Part shown: positions 1 through 7,969 of the stretch, one piece after another
How the letters are laid out: each line of letters opens with the position of its first letter
Position numbering within the stretch: the stretch's first letter is position 1
Source: Paracidovorax valerianellae
GTDB lineage: Bacteria > Pseudomonadota > Gammaproteobacteria > Burkholderiales > Burkholderiaceae_C
Direction: 5' to 3'
DNA length: 64,000 nucleotides
Assembly (NCBI RefSeq): GCF_900102625.1
Contig: NZ_FMZC01000006.1
Coordinates: 62,001 to 126,000, forward strand
Notes under the pieces: generated by a model
Seen by the model: only the letters and a program-made list of their open reading frames with translations
What the model was told of the DNA's origin: nothing
Database searches by the model: none
Made by a program: the position numbers and the translations under genes

Positions 1-106
1 ACACGGCGGCGGCCAGTTGCACCAGCGGCGGGGCCCACGTGCCGGCGGGGCCATCGGGCGATTCGGGCAGGGGCGAAACCTGCAGTTCTCGGACGGTATC
101 GGTCAT
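1..106 (-). CDS. Partial CDS, unidentified, last visible gene of the ssu operon
   Basis: Only the first 35 codons are in the window; the gene continues past the left edge. The ATG overlaps the stop of the VOC gene in an ATGA arrangement, so it is translationally coupled to the sulfonate operon. The visible peptide starts MTDTVRELQVSPLPESP and is proline-rich, with no diagnostic motif. The context would fit a sulfonate permease (ssuC) or an acyl-CoA dehydrogenase-like desulfurisation enzyme, but the sequence does not decide between them. Confidence 0.5.
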   Translation of the reverse strand, partial: MTDTVRELQVSPLPESPDGPAGTWAPPLVQLAAAV

Positions 107-477
107 GCGTCGTACCTCGGGTCGGTGTCGGGCTCCAGAAACTCCAGCTGGTTGCCCGCCGGGTCCTTCACGTAAAAGCGCAGGTAGCCGGGCAGCGCAC
201 GGTTTTCCACCAACGGCAGCTCGGCCTGCAGCAGCCGGCCGCGCAACTCGGGCAGGTTCTCCACCTCGAAGGCCAGGTGGGAGACGGCGGGCACCGGCTG
301 CCAGCGGTCGGTGGGCACCAGCTCGATGCGCTGCGCGCCGGCGGCGAAGCGCAGCGTGTTGCCGGCGGGGTGGACCAGTTCAGGCAGCCCCAGCAGCGTG
401 CTGTAGAAGTTGCGGATCTGTCCCTCGGCACCGGCCGGAAAGGCCAGTTGCACGTGGTTGATGGAATGGATCGCCAT
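103..477 (-). CDS. VOC (glyoxalase/bleomycin-resistance fold) family protein
   Basis: A 124-residue protein with the single-module VOC pattern: an N-terminal HSINHVQLAFP strand with a metal-type His, a central SHLAFEV strand and the C-terminal YVKDPAGNQLEFLEP signature. Members bind a divalent metal and act as lyases, isomerases or dioxygenases; the substrate cannot be read from sequence. It lies 19 bp after ssuD and shares an ATGA overlap with the next gene. A role in handling a sulfonate-derived carbonyl product is possible but inferred only from position. Confidence 0.85.
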   Translation of the reverse strand: MAIHSINHVQLAFPAGAEGQIRNFYSTLLGLPELVHPAGNTLRFAAGAQRIELVPTDRWQPVPAVSHLAFEVENLPELRGRLLQAELPLVENRALPGYLRFYVKDPAGNQLEFLEPDTDPRYDA

Positions 478-496
478 GGCGGTGCCCTCCCCTCGC

Positions 497-1660
497 TCAG
501 CTTTGCGACGCGCGCGGCGCGTACTGGTTGCCGACGACTTCGCCGAACGGGCCGCCGGGCGAGCCGCCCGCCAGCTTTTCCTGCACCGCCAGCGGCAGCA
601 GCGGGAACACCAGTTCGGCGAACCGGTAGGCCTCTTCGAGGTGCGGGTAGCCCGACATCACGAAGGTGTCGATGCCCAACGCGGCGTATTCCTTGATGCG
701 TTCGGCCACGGTCTGCGGGTCGCCCACCAGCGCCGTGCCGGCACCGCCGCGCACCAGGCCCACGCCGGCCCACAGGTTGGGGCTGATCTCCAGATCGGCC
801 CGCCCGCGCTTGGCGCCGCCGGCGTGCAGCGCGGCCATGCGGCGCTGCCCTTCGGAATCCATGCGGGCGAACACGGCCTGCGCCTGCACCACGGTCTCGT
901 CCTTCACGCGGCTGATGAGGCTTTCGGCCGCGGCCCAGGCCTCGGCATCGGTCTCGCGGACGATCACGTGCAGGCGGATGCCGAACTTCACTGTACGGCC
1001 CAGGCGTGCGGCTTTCTCGCGCACGTCGGCCACCTTCTTGGCGACCTCGGCAGGGGGCTCGCCCCAGGTCAGGTACGCCTCGACCTGTTCGGCCGCCAGG
1101 TCGTGCGCCGCGGCCGACGAGCCACCGAAGTACACCGGTGGATACGGCTTTTGCAGCGGCGGGAACAGCAGCTTGGCGCCCTTGACCGACAGATGCTTGC
1201 CCTCGTAGTCGAACGTGCCACCGTCGTGGCTGCGGGTGAGGATCTCGCGCCAGATGCGAATGAACTCGGCCGACTGTTCGTAGCGCGCCGCGTGGTCCAG
1301 GAACACGCCGTCGCCCTCCAGCTCAACCTGATCGCCGCCGGTGACGAGGTTGATCAGCAGCCGCCCGCCCGAGAGCCGGTCGAACGTGGCCGCCATGCGC
1401 GCGGCCAGGCTGGGCTGGTGCAGCCCGGGCCGCACCGCTACGAGAAATTTGAGCCGGCGCGTGACCGCGACCAGGCTGGAGGCGACCACCCACGGGTCTT
1501 CGCACGACCGCCCGGTGGGAATCAGCACGCCTTCGTAGCCCAGGCTGTCGGCCGCGACGGCCACCTGCTTCACATAGTCGTGGCTGAGCTGGCGCGCGCC
1601 TTCGGTGGTGCCCAGGTAGCGGCTGTCGCCATGGGTGGGAATGAACCAGAAAACTTGCAT
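497..1660 (-). CDS. ssuD: FMNH2-dependent alkanesulfonate monooxygenase
   Basis: A 387-residue bacterial-luciferase-fold enzyme that cleaves alkanesulfonates to aldehyde and sulfite using FMNH2 and O2. It follows E. coli SsuD nearly end to end: N-terminal [28 protein letters not shown] with the conserved active-site-region Cys, [20 protein letters not shown], and the C-terminal [18 protein letters not shown]. The start is ATG with a GATGAGG ribosome-binding site about 8 nt upstream. Reduced flavin should come from SsuE, encoded upstream in the same operon, and the released sulfite can feed the CysI encoded at 8-9.8 kb. Confidence 0.96.
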   Translation of the reverse strand: MQVFWFIPTHGDSRYLGTTEGARQLSHDYVKQVAVAADSLGYEGVLIPTGRSCEDPWVVASSLVAVTRRLKFLVAVRPGLHQPSLAARMAATFDRLSGGRLLINLVTGGDQVELEGDGVFLDHAARYEQSAEFIRIWREILTRSHDGGTFDYEGKHLSVKGAKLLFPPLQKPYPPVYFGGSSAAAHDLAAEQVEAYLTWGEPPAEVAKKVADVREKAARLGRTVKFGIRLHVIVRETDAEAWAAAESLISRVKDETVVQAQAVFARMDSEGQRRMAALHAGGAKRGRADLEISPNLWAGVGLVRGGAGTALVGDPQTVAERIKEYAALGIDTFVMSGYPHLEEAYRFAELVFPLLPLAVQEKLAGGSPGGPFGEVVGNQYAPRASQS

Positions 1661-1679
1661 GCGATGACCTCATCGTCGT

Positions 1680-1865
1680 TCAGTAGGAGATGGCGAAAAA
1701 GGGCGCGCGGGCCATGGCCCTGCGCCGCCGCGGCACCGGGGGCGCGAGCGTGAGCGGCACCACGCGGGCGCTTTCGCGCGGCGCGGCCAGGCCCCAGGCC
1801 TGGGCGGTCACGCCCAGCACCCGGCGCACGCGCACCTGCAAATGGGTTGGAAAAGGAGCGGACAT
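1680..1865 (-). CDS. Hypothetical small basic protein between ssuA and ssuD
   Basis: A 61-codon ORF fits closely between ssuA (10 bp upstream) and ssuD (19 bp downstream), with an AAAGGG element 6 nt before its ATG. The product is Arg-rich (an RVRR segment near residue 12 and PRRRRAM near residue 47) with no membrane segment or known motif. The exact fit in the operon favours a real gene. High GC content makes chance ORFs of this length common, so it may instead be an untranslated spacer. Confidence 0.4.
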   Translation of the reverse strand: MSAPFPTHLQVRVRRVLGVTAQAWGLAAPRESARVVPLTLAPPVPRRRRAMARAPFFAISY

Positions 1866-1875
1866 GCGCGCCCTT

Positions 1876-2838
1876 TCAGAGCAGGTCCACCGGAGCGGCG
1901 TCCTGCAGGTTGAGCTTGCGGGGGATGAGCTTCAGATCGAAGAAGGTGTCGGCAATCACCTGCTGCTCGGCCAGGATGTCGCGCGACACCAGCGACGTGC
2001 CGTAGCCGGCCCGGCCCACGAACAGCTCTGTGACGGAGCGGTCCAGGCCCAGCACGCTGGACAGCTCCACCGCGGCATCGGCCTTGTTCGCCGAGATCCA
2101 TTTATCGACGTTGTCCACCTCCTGGATGGCGATGCGCAGCACGTCGGCGTTCTTGGCGGAATAGTCGCGCGACGAGAAGTAGTAGGCGCGGTTGTTCGCC
2201 ACCCCGGTGGCGTCGGCCAGCACGCGCGCCTGCAGCGTCTTCTGCGCCGAGGCGAGGAACGGGTCCCAGATCACCCAGGCGTCCACGGCGCCTTTCTCGA
2301 AGGCTGCCCGCGCGTCGGGCGGTGCGAGGAACACCGGCTGCACGTCGCGGTAGTGCAGGCCGTGCTTTTCCAGCACCTTGACCAGCAGGTAATGCACGTT
2401 CGAGCCCTTGTTGAGCGCGATGCGCAGGCCTTTCAGCTCGGCCACGCTCCGGATCGTGGAGCCCTTGGGCACGACGACCGCTTCCAGTTGCGGGCGCGGC
2501 ACGGTGGCACCGACGTACACCAGCGGCGCGCCGGCGGCCTGGGCGAAGATGGGCGGCGCTTCGCCCACATCGCCGAAGTCGATGGAGCCGACGTTCAGCG
2601 CCTCCAGCTGCACCGGACCGGCATTGAACTCGGTCCAGGTCACCTTCACGCCCAGCGGGGCCAGGCGCTTTTCGAGCGTGCCGCGCGCCTTGAGCAGCGA
2701 CAGCCAGCCCTTTTGGTGGCCCACGCGCAGCGTGCGCTCGGGCTTCTGGGCAAAAGCGCTCGGCAGGCCGGTGGCCAGCGCGGCACCGAAGCCGGATGCC
2801 ACGAGCTTGCGGCGCAGGGAAGAAAAATTCGAGGTCAT
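1876..2838 (-). CDS. ssuA: Aliphatic sulfonate ABC transporter, periplasmic binding protein
   Basis: A 320-residue periplasmic binding protein. The signal peptide runs from residue 1 to about 31, with an RRK start, a hydrophobic core and a cut near SAFAQ. The mature part has the SsuA signatures VGHQKGWLSLLKARG, LEALNVGSIDFGDVGEAPP, IFAQAAGAPLVYVG and DAWVIWDPF. It delivers sulfonates to an SsuBC permease that is not in the window. ATG 2838 is preferred over an in-frame start 78 bp upstream because it places the signal peptide at the N-terminus. It sits between ssuE and the small ORF in one minus-strand operon. Confidence 0.93.
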   Translation of the reverse strand: MTSNFSSLRRKLVASGFGAALATGLPSAFAQKPERTLRVGHQKGWLSLLKARGTLEKRLAPLGVKVTWTEFNAGPVQLEALNVGSIDFGDVGEAPPIFAQAAGAPLVYVGATVPRPQLEAVVVPKGSTIRSVAELKGLRIALNKGSNVHYLLVKVLEKHGLHYRDVQPVFLAPPDARAAFEKGAVDAWVIWDPFLASAQKTLQARVLADATGVANNRAYYFSSRDYSAKNADVLRIAIQEVDNVDKWISANKADAAVELSSVLGLDRSVTELFVGRAGYGTSLVSRDILAEQQVIADTFFDLKLIPRKLNLQDAAPVDLL

Positions 2839-2983
2839 GCGATCGGTCTTTCTGGCGAGGGCCAGCCGGTGCGGGCAGCAATGCGGCGGCCCACCCCGCG
2901 GCTGGCGGGTTCTCAAAACGGGAAGAAGGGAAGGAAATGGGGGGCGGTGCGGCCTGCATCGGCGGCCCCATCACCCGGGTGCG

Positions 2984-3574
2984 TCAGACGCTACATCGCA
3001 CCTGAGAGAAATGGACCGGGGCGAACCGCGTGGCCTGGGCGGGTGCGGGCCGCAGGGTTTCGGTGATCAGCACGTTCACGGCATCGTCCAGGCGGTCGGA
3101 CACGTCGTGCCCCACTTCGTAGGCGCCTTCTGGCGTGAGCGTGACCTGGGCATCGGTGGCGTAGATGCCCGGCAGGATGTGCTTGGCGCCCAGCGACTGC
3201 AGCACGGGCCGCAGCGCATAGTCGAGCGCCAGCATGTGGTGGGCGCTGCCGCCGGTCGCCAGCGGCAACACGGTCTTGCCCTTCAGCGCCGTCTGCGGCA
3301 GCAGGTCCAGAAAGACCTTCAGCACGCCGCTGTAGGCCGCCTTGTACACCGGCGTGGCGACCACCAGCACGCTGGCTTCGGCCACGCTTTCCACCGCATG
3401 GGCGATGGAGCGGTGCCCCGTGTCCGCCAGCAGCAGCGCCTGGGGCGACAGGTCGCGGATGTGCAGGCGCTGCACCAGCGCACCGCGCACCGACAGGCGC
3501 TGCGACACGGTGTCCAGCAAGGCGGCGGAGCGGGAACGCTCCGAAGGGCTGCCGGCGATCAGAAGAACGGACAT
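2984..3574 (-). CDS. ssuE: NADPH-dependent FMN reductase of the SsuE type
   Basis: A 196-residue flavodoxin-like reductase that makes FMNH2 for SsuD. Visible features are the phosphate-binding loop AGSPSERSRSAALL at residues 7-20, ATPVYKAAYSGVLK at 73-86, and PLATGGSAHHMLALDYALRP at 104-123. Tyr119 matches the Tyr of the pi-helix that defines the two-component SsuE reductases. It is encoded 64 bp after sbp and about 145 bp before ssuA, so cotranscription is likely. Confidence 0.94.
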   Translation of the reverse strand: MSVLLIAGSPSERSRSAALLDTVSQRLSVRGALVQRLHIRDLSPQALLLADTGHRSIAHAVESVAEASVLVVATPVYKAAYSGVLKVFLDLLPQTALKGKTVLPLATGGSAHHMLALDYALRPVLQSLGAKHILPGIYATDAQVTLTPEGAYEVGHDVSDRLDDAVNVLITETLRPAPAQATRFAPVHFSQVRCSV

Positions 3575-3638
3575 GGAGGGCTTTCTGGCGTGAGCGACAG
3601 GGTCTGGCGACAGGATTCAGGCGTCGTCGTCCTGGTCG

Positions 3639-4661
3639 TCACTTCTTCGTGTAGATCTGGTCGAAGCTGCCGCCATCGGCAAAGTGCGCCTTGTCGGCCT
3701 TCGCCCAGCCGCCGAAAGCCTGGTCGATGGTGACCAGCGTGAGCTTGGGGAACTGCTTGTCGTACTTGGCCTTGGCCTTGTCGCCGGTGGGGCGGTAGAA
3801 GTTCTTTCCGGCGATGTCCTGGCCTTCGTCGGAGTACAGGTACTTGAGGTATTCCTCCGCCACGGCGCGGGTGCCCTTCTTGTCCACGTTCTTGTCGACC
3901 ACGGCCACGCTCGGTTCGGCCAGGATGGAAATCGACGGCACGACGATCTCGAACTTCTCTGGACCGAATTCCTTCAGCGCCAGGAAGGCCTCGTTCTCCC
4001 ACGCCAGCAGCACGTCGCCCACGCCGCGCTGCACGAAGGTGATGGTGGAGCCGCGCGCGCCGGTGTCCAGCACGGGCACGTTGCTGTACAGCTTGGCCAC
4101 GAAGTCCTTGGCCTGGGCTTCGCCGCCGTATTTGCGCTTGGCGAATTCCCAGGCGGCCAGGTAGTTCCAGCGGGCGCCGCCGGAGGTCTTGGGGTTGGGG
4201 GTGATCACCTGCACGCCGGGCTTGGCGAGGTCGTCCCAGTCTTTCAGGCCCTTGGGGTTGCCCTTCTTCACCAGGAACACGATGGTCGAGGTGTAGGGCG
4301 CAGAGTTGCGCGGCAGCCGCTTTTGCCAATCGGCCTTGACGAGCCCGCCATGGGTGACCAGCGCGTCGATGTCGCCGCCCAGCGCGAGGGTGGCCACGTC
4401 GGCGTCGATGCCGTCGATGATCGAACGCGCCTGCTTGCCCGAGCCGCCATGCGACTGCTTGATGGCCAGGTCCTGCCCGCTCTTGGCCTTCCAGTATTTA
4501 GCGAACGCCTGGTTGTACTCGACGTACAGCTCGCGGGTGGGGTCGTACGACACGTTCAGGAACTGCACCGGCTGGGCAAACGACGGCAATGCCGTGAGGG
4601 CCAAACCGGCCCACAGGGCGGCAGCCAGAGGAAACTTGATAAAGTCGCGGCGAACGTTCAT
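3639..4661 (-). CDS. sbp: Sulfate-binding periplasmic protein
   Basis: A 340-residue sulfate/thiosulfate-binding protein. Residues 1 to about 29 are a signal peptide ending PSFAQ. The mature N-terminus has the family motif [11 protein letters not shown], and later segments [35 protein letters not shown] and LLAWENEA match Sbp/CysP. As the first gene of the operon it combines sulfate capture with sulfonate use. Its start lies 145 bp from the divergent yggX start, and that gap holds a candidate operator. Confidence 0.93.
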   Translation of the reverse strand: MNVRRDFIKFPLAAALWAGLALTALPSFAQPVQFLNVSYDPTRELYVEYNQAFAKYWKAKSGQDLAIKQSHGGSGKQARSIIDGIDADVATLALGGDIDALVTHGGLVKADWQKRLPRNSAPYTSTIVFLVKKGNPKGLKDWDDLAKPGVQVITPNPKTSGGARWNYLAAWEFAKRKYGGEAQAKDFVAKLYSNVPVLDTGARGSTITFVQRGVGDVLLAWENEAFLALKEFGPEKFEIVVPSISILAEPSVAVVDKNVDKKGTRAVAEEYLKYLYSDEGQDIAGKNFYRPTGDKAKAKYDKQFPKLTLVTIDQAFGGWAKADKAHFADGGSFDQIYTKK

Positions 4662-4744
4662 GAGAGGCTTTCTTGTGTGGATGCGATCCGGTGCGAATCA
4701 CCGAAGCAACGCATTCTGAAAGTCCCTCTTCAAAACTGGAACTA

Positions 4745-4758
4745 CTGAAATTTCAGTT
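4745..4758. promoter_or_regulatory. Perfect 14-bp palindrome in the sbp/yggX divergent gap
   Basis: ACTGAAATTTCAGT is a perfect inverted repeat in an AT-rich stretch of an otherwise GC-rich gap, 84 bp upstream of the sbp start. Its size and place suit a LysR-type regulator such as CysB or an SsuR/Cbl relative, which commonly control sulfate-starvation genes. The assignment to a regulator is inference. Confidence 0.45.
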
Positions 4759-4806
4759 TTAAATACCTAAAACATCTAACCCAACGATTTCCAGGACCCT
4801 TTTCCC

Positions 4807-5079
4807 ATGGCACGTACCGTTCAATGCATCAAGCTCGGCAAAGAAGCCGAGGGCCTCGATTTTCCTCCCTACCCCGGCGATCTGGGCAAGCGCATCTGGG
4901 AAAGCGTCAGCAAGGAAGCCTGGGCGGCCTGGCTCAAGCACCAGACGATGCTGGTGAATGAAAACCGCCTGAACCTGGCCGACGCCCGCGCCCGCCAGTA
5001 CCTGGCCCGCCAGATGGAGCAGCACTTCTTCGGCGAAGGCGCCGACGCCGCCCAAGGCTACGTGCCCCCCAGCGCCTGA
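4807..5079 (+). CDS. yggX: Probable Fe(2+)-trafficking protein
   Basis: A 90-residue YggX family protein, the usual length for the family. The sequence runs [19 protein letters not shown], then [19 protein letters not shown] and a [16 protein letters not shown] helix, all diagnostic, with the family's Cys at residue 7. YggX proteins protect Fe-S clusters and influence iron exchange in the cytosol. It ends 14 bp before mnmC on the same strand, so the two probably share a transcript. Confidence 0.96.
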   Translation: MARTVQCIKLGKEAEGLDFPPYPGDLGKRIWESVSKEAWAAWLKHQTMLVNENRLNLADARARQYLARQMEQHFFGEGADAAQGYVPPSA

Positions 5080-5093
5080 GCCCTCCGCGGTCC

Positions 5094-7034
5094 ATGACCG
5101 AGCCCATCGACTGGCTGGCCGACGGCACCCCCTACAGCCCGCGATTCGGCGACCGCTACCACAGTGAAAACGGTGGCCTGGACCAGGCCCACCGCGTATT
5201 CCTCCACGGCTGCGGCCTGCCACAAGCCTGGGCCGGACAAACCCGCTGGCGAATTCTGGAGACGGGCTTCGGCCTCGGCCTCAACTTCCTCGTGACTTGG
5301 GCAGCCTGGCGCGCCGACCCTGACCGCCCCGCCCTGCTGCACTTCGCCTCGTGCGAGGCGTTTCCCGTGGCGGCGGCCGATCTGCTGCGCGCTGGCGTCA
5401 CCCACCCAGAACTGGCACCGCTCGCGCAGCAGTTGCACGACCAGTTCTGGGGCCTGCTTCCCGGTGTGCACCGCCTGTCGTTCGAACAAGGCCGCGTGCT
5501 GCTCACGCTCTATGTGGGCGACGCGCAGGCCATGCTGCGCCAGCAGATGCCCGTGGCCGACTCGGTGTACCTGGACGGATTCAGCCCGCAGCGCAACCCC
5601 GAAATCTGGAATGAACACACCCTGAAGGCTGTGGCGCGCTGCTGCCGCCGCGGTACGCGCCTGGCCACTTGGACGATCGCGCGGGCGGTGCGCGACACCC
5701 TGGCCCAGTGCGGCTTTTTGGTGGCGAAGGTGCCCGGCGTGCCGCCCAAGCGCGACAACCTGCAGGCCACGTTCGACCCCGCGTGGGAGCCGCGCGCCGC
5801 ACGCAACGCCCCGCCACCCGTCGAAGTGGCTGCGCCTTCCGAATGCCTGGTGATCGGCGCGGGCCTGGCAGGCGCTTCGGTGGCCGCCAGCCTGGCGCGG
5901 CGCGGGTGGAAGGTGCGGGTGCTGGACCGCGCGGCTGCCCCAGCCAGCGGCGCTTCCGGCCTGCCCGCCGGCCTGTTCGCTCCCCACGTCTCGCCCGACG
6001 ACAGCGTGCTTTCGCGCCTGTCGCGCAGCGGCGTTCGCACCACCCTGCAGGCGCTGTCGGCCTTGCCTCACGGCGAGGCCTGGAACCCCTGCGGGGTGCT
6101 GGAGCATCGCGTGGACGGCAGCCCGGGCGTGCCGGCCGCCTGGGCCGATGGCGCAGGCGGCGACTGGAGCCGCCCGGCCGATGCGGAAACGTTGCGCCAG
6201 GCCGGCTTGCCGAAGGGCGCTGTCGCCTGCTGGCATGCACGGGCCGGCTGGGTTCGCCCGGCGCAATGGATCGGGGCGATGCTCGATCACCCGGCCATCG
6301 CATGGCAAGGCGACGCGCTGGTGGAGCGACTGCGGCGCGGCCCCGCAAGCCAGGATGGCACGGTGAACTGGCAGGCGATCGACGCGCACGGCGCGGTGCT
6401 GGCCCAGGCACCGTTCGTCTTCGTCGCCGCCGGGCCGCAAAGCATGCCGCTGCTGGACGACCCCTGGGTGCTGCAGCCTTTGCGCGGCCAGGTGTCCTGG
6501 GCAGAGCACGGCGCCGCAGACGCTGCACCCGGGGTATGGCCGCCGTTTCCGGTCAATGGCAGCGGCAATCTGGTGCCCCACATTCCGGAAGCGAACGGCG
6601 CCCGGCGCTGGTACGCCGGATCCACCTTCGAACGCGACGTGACTCAGCTTCCGCTGAGCGGCTTTGAGACCGCCGCCTCCCATGCCGCCAACTGGAAGAA
6701 ACTGCAAACCCTTCTGCCTGAGGTGGCAGGCCGACTGGCACCGGCATTTGAGCAAGCCTTCGCCGCGCCGGCTGATGTGGCGGGCACTGCAGCGCATGAC
6801 CAGCCATCCGTTCAAGCCTGGGCAGGCGTGCGATGCACCTCGCCCGACCGCCTGCCGATCGCTGGCCCGGTGGACCCGCAGGCCTTTCCCGGCCTGTGGG
6901 TGTGTACGGCGATGGGCGCCCGCGGGCTCACGCTGGCGCCGCTGTGCGGCGAATTGATCGCAGCGCGGCTGCACGGCGAGCCGCTGCCGCTGGACGCACG
7001 CTTGGCGCGAGCGCTGGGCAGCGAGCGGCTTTAA
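5094..7034 (+). CDS. mnmC: Bifunctional tRNA mnm5s2U34 biosynthesis protein MnmC
   Basis: A 646-residue two-domain enzyme completing wobble uridine modification. Residues 1 to about 235 form the SAM-dependent methyltransferase (MnmC2), with YSPRFGDRYHS, the SAM loop LETGFGLGLNFLV and YLDGFSPQRNPEIW. From about residue 250, LVIGAGLAGASVAASLARRG starts an FAD-dependent oxidoreductase (MnmC1), which removes the carboxymethyl group to leave nm5U. The C-terminal GVRCTSPDRLPIAGPV and MGARGLTLAPLCGELIA match the family. Length and domain order are normal. Confidence 0.95.
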   Translation: MTEPIDWLADGTPYSPRFGDRYHSENGGLDQAHRVFLHGCGLPQAWAGQTRWRILETGFGLGLNFLVTWAAWRADPDRPALLHFASCEAFPVAAADLLRAGVTHPELAPLAQQLHDQFWGLLPGVHRLSFEQGRVLLTLYVGDAQAMLRQQMPVADSVYLDGFSPQRNPEIWNEHTLKAVARCCRRGTRLATWTIARAVRDTLAQCGFLVAKVPGVPPKRDNLQATFDPAWEPRAARNAPPPVEVAAPSECLVIGAGLAGASVAASLARRGWKVRVLDRAAAPASGASGLPAGLFAPHVSPDDSVLSRLSRSGVRTTLQALSALPHGEAWNPCGVLEHRVDGSPGVPAAWADGAGGDWSRPADAETLRQAGLPKGAVACWHARAGWVRPAQWIGAMLDHPAIAWQGDALVERLRRGPASQDGTVNWQAIDAHGAVLAQAPFVFVAAGPQSMPLLDDPWVLQPLRGQVSWAEHGAADAAPGVWPPFPVNGSGNLVPHIPEANGARRWYAGSTFERDVTQLPLSGFETAASHAANWKKLQTLLPEVAGRLAPAFEQAFAAPADVAGTAAHDQPSVQAWAGVRCTSPDRLPIAGPVDPQAFPGLWVCTAMGARGLTLAPLCGELIAARLHGEPLPLDARLARALGSERL

Positions 7035-7078
7035 GCCGTCCGGCGCTTAAAACCCTCCGCAAACCCGCGCCAACACTG

Positions 7079-7128
7079 CGGAATAAGCTTATCCGCATAA
7101 CGGCAGGAAAAAACAATCGTTTGTTTCC
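7079..7128. promoter_or_regulatory. Two adjacent inverted repeats upstream of the TauE-cysI operon
   Basis: Bases 7079-7095 read CGGAATAAGCTTATCCG, an inverted repeat centred on the perfect ATAAGCTTAT. Bases 7106-7128 begin GGAAAAAACAA and end TTTGTTTCC, a second inverted repeat with one unpaired base. Both lie in an AT-rich stretch 28-77 bp upstream of the first gene of the sulfite/sulfate block. This resembles a multi-site LysR-type (CysB-like) control region; the regulator is inferred from context. Confidence 0.45.
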
Positions 7129-7155
7129 ATAAGGACTGCGCCTACATTCGCCCGC

Positions 7156-7959
7156 ATGCATGATTTGGCGTTCGTTTTCGCGGGCTTCGCGGTGGGCTTG
7201 ATCGTCGGCCTCACCGGGGTCGGTGGCGGCTCGCTGATGACGCCCATCCTGATCTTTTTCTTCGGCGTCAAGCCGCACCTGGCGATCGGCACTGATCTGC
7301 TCTTTGCCGCCTTCACCAAGATGCGTGGCACCGTCAGCCTGGCGCGCCAGCGGCTGGTGCCCTGGCGCGTGGTGGGCCTGCTGTGCGCGGGCAGCGTGCC
7401 GGCGGCGCTGCTGTCGCTGTGGGCACTGAAGGTGATGGGTCCCAGCAGCAGCACCGCTCAGCGCATCATGACCACCACGCTTGGCGTCGCCCTGCTGCTG
7501 ACGGCCGCGGCCATGCTCTACAAGGCGTTCGTTTTCTCCCCGGCGCGGCAGGCGGCCGACCGGGAAGCCCGCGCCGAGGCCGGCGAAGCCGCCGCCCGCC
7601 CCCGCCATTGGAGCCTGCCGGTGCTGCTGGGCGCGGTGATCGGCACGCTGGTCACTTTCACGTCGGTGGGTGCCGGCGCCATCGGCGTGACCGTGCTGCT
7701 GATGGTGTTTCCGCTGCTGCCGTTGCCGCGCATCATCGCCGCCGACATCGCCTACGCCGTGCCGCTCACGCTGGTGGCCGGCCTGGGGCATGCCTCGCTC
7801 GGCTCCGTGGACTGGCCGCTTCTGGTCCAATTGCTGGCGGGATCGCTGCCCGGCATCTGGCTGGGCTCGCGCCTTGTTTCCCGCGCGCCGGAGCGGTTGA
7901 TCCGCTCGGCCCTTTCCGTGCTGCTCGCCTGGGCGGGCGCCAAACTGGTTTTGATCTGA
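7156..7959 (+). CDS. TSUP family (TauE/SafE) membrane permease, likely sulfite or sulfonate exporter
   Basis: A 267-residue integral membrane protein with about seven hydrophobic segments. The N-terminal GLIVGLTGVGGGSLMTPIL is the TauE/SafE hallmark, and it recurs in the second half as LVTFTSVGAGAIGVTVLL, reflecting the internal duplication of the family. Members export sulfite, sulfonates or related anions. It lies 10 bp before cysI, so it probably guards against excess sulfite or moves a sulfur anion during assimilation. The exact substrate is not shown by the sequence. Confidence 0.9.
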   Translation: MHDLAFVFAGFAVGLIVGLTGVGGGSLMTPILIFFFGVKPHLAIGTDLLFAAFTKMRGTVSLARQRLVPWRVVGLLCAGSVPAALLSLWALKVMGPSSSTAQRIMTTTLGVALLLTAAAMLYKAFVFSPARQAADREARAEAGEAAARPRHWSLPVLLGAVIGTLVTFTSVGAGAIGVTVLLMVFPLLPLPRIIAADIAYAVPLTLVAGLGHASLGSVDWPLLVQLLAGSLPGIWLGSRLVSRAPERLIRSALSVLLAWAGAKLVLI

Positions 7960-7969
7960 GTGACCCACG

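Noticed and set aside
410-1753. A 447-codon plus-strand frame opposite ssuD and the VOC gene
   Set aside because: Antisense to a near-complete match to SsuD; composition typical of a shadow frame.
5058-6974. A 638-codon minus-strand frame opposite mnmC
   Set aside because: Antisense shadow of a clear MnmC with all motifs; no motif or ribosome-binding site of its own.
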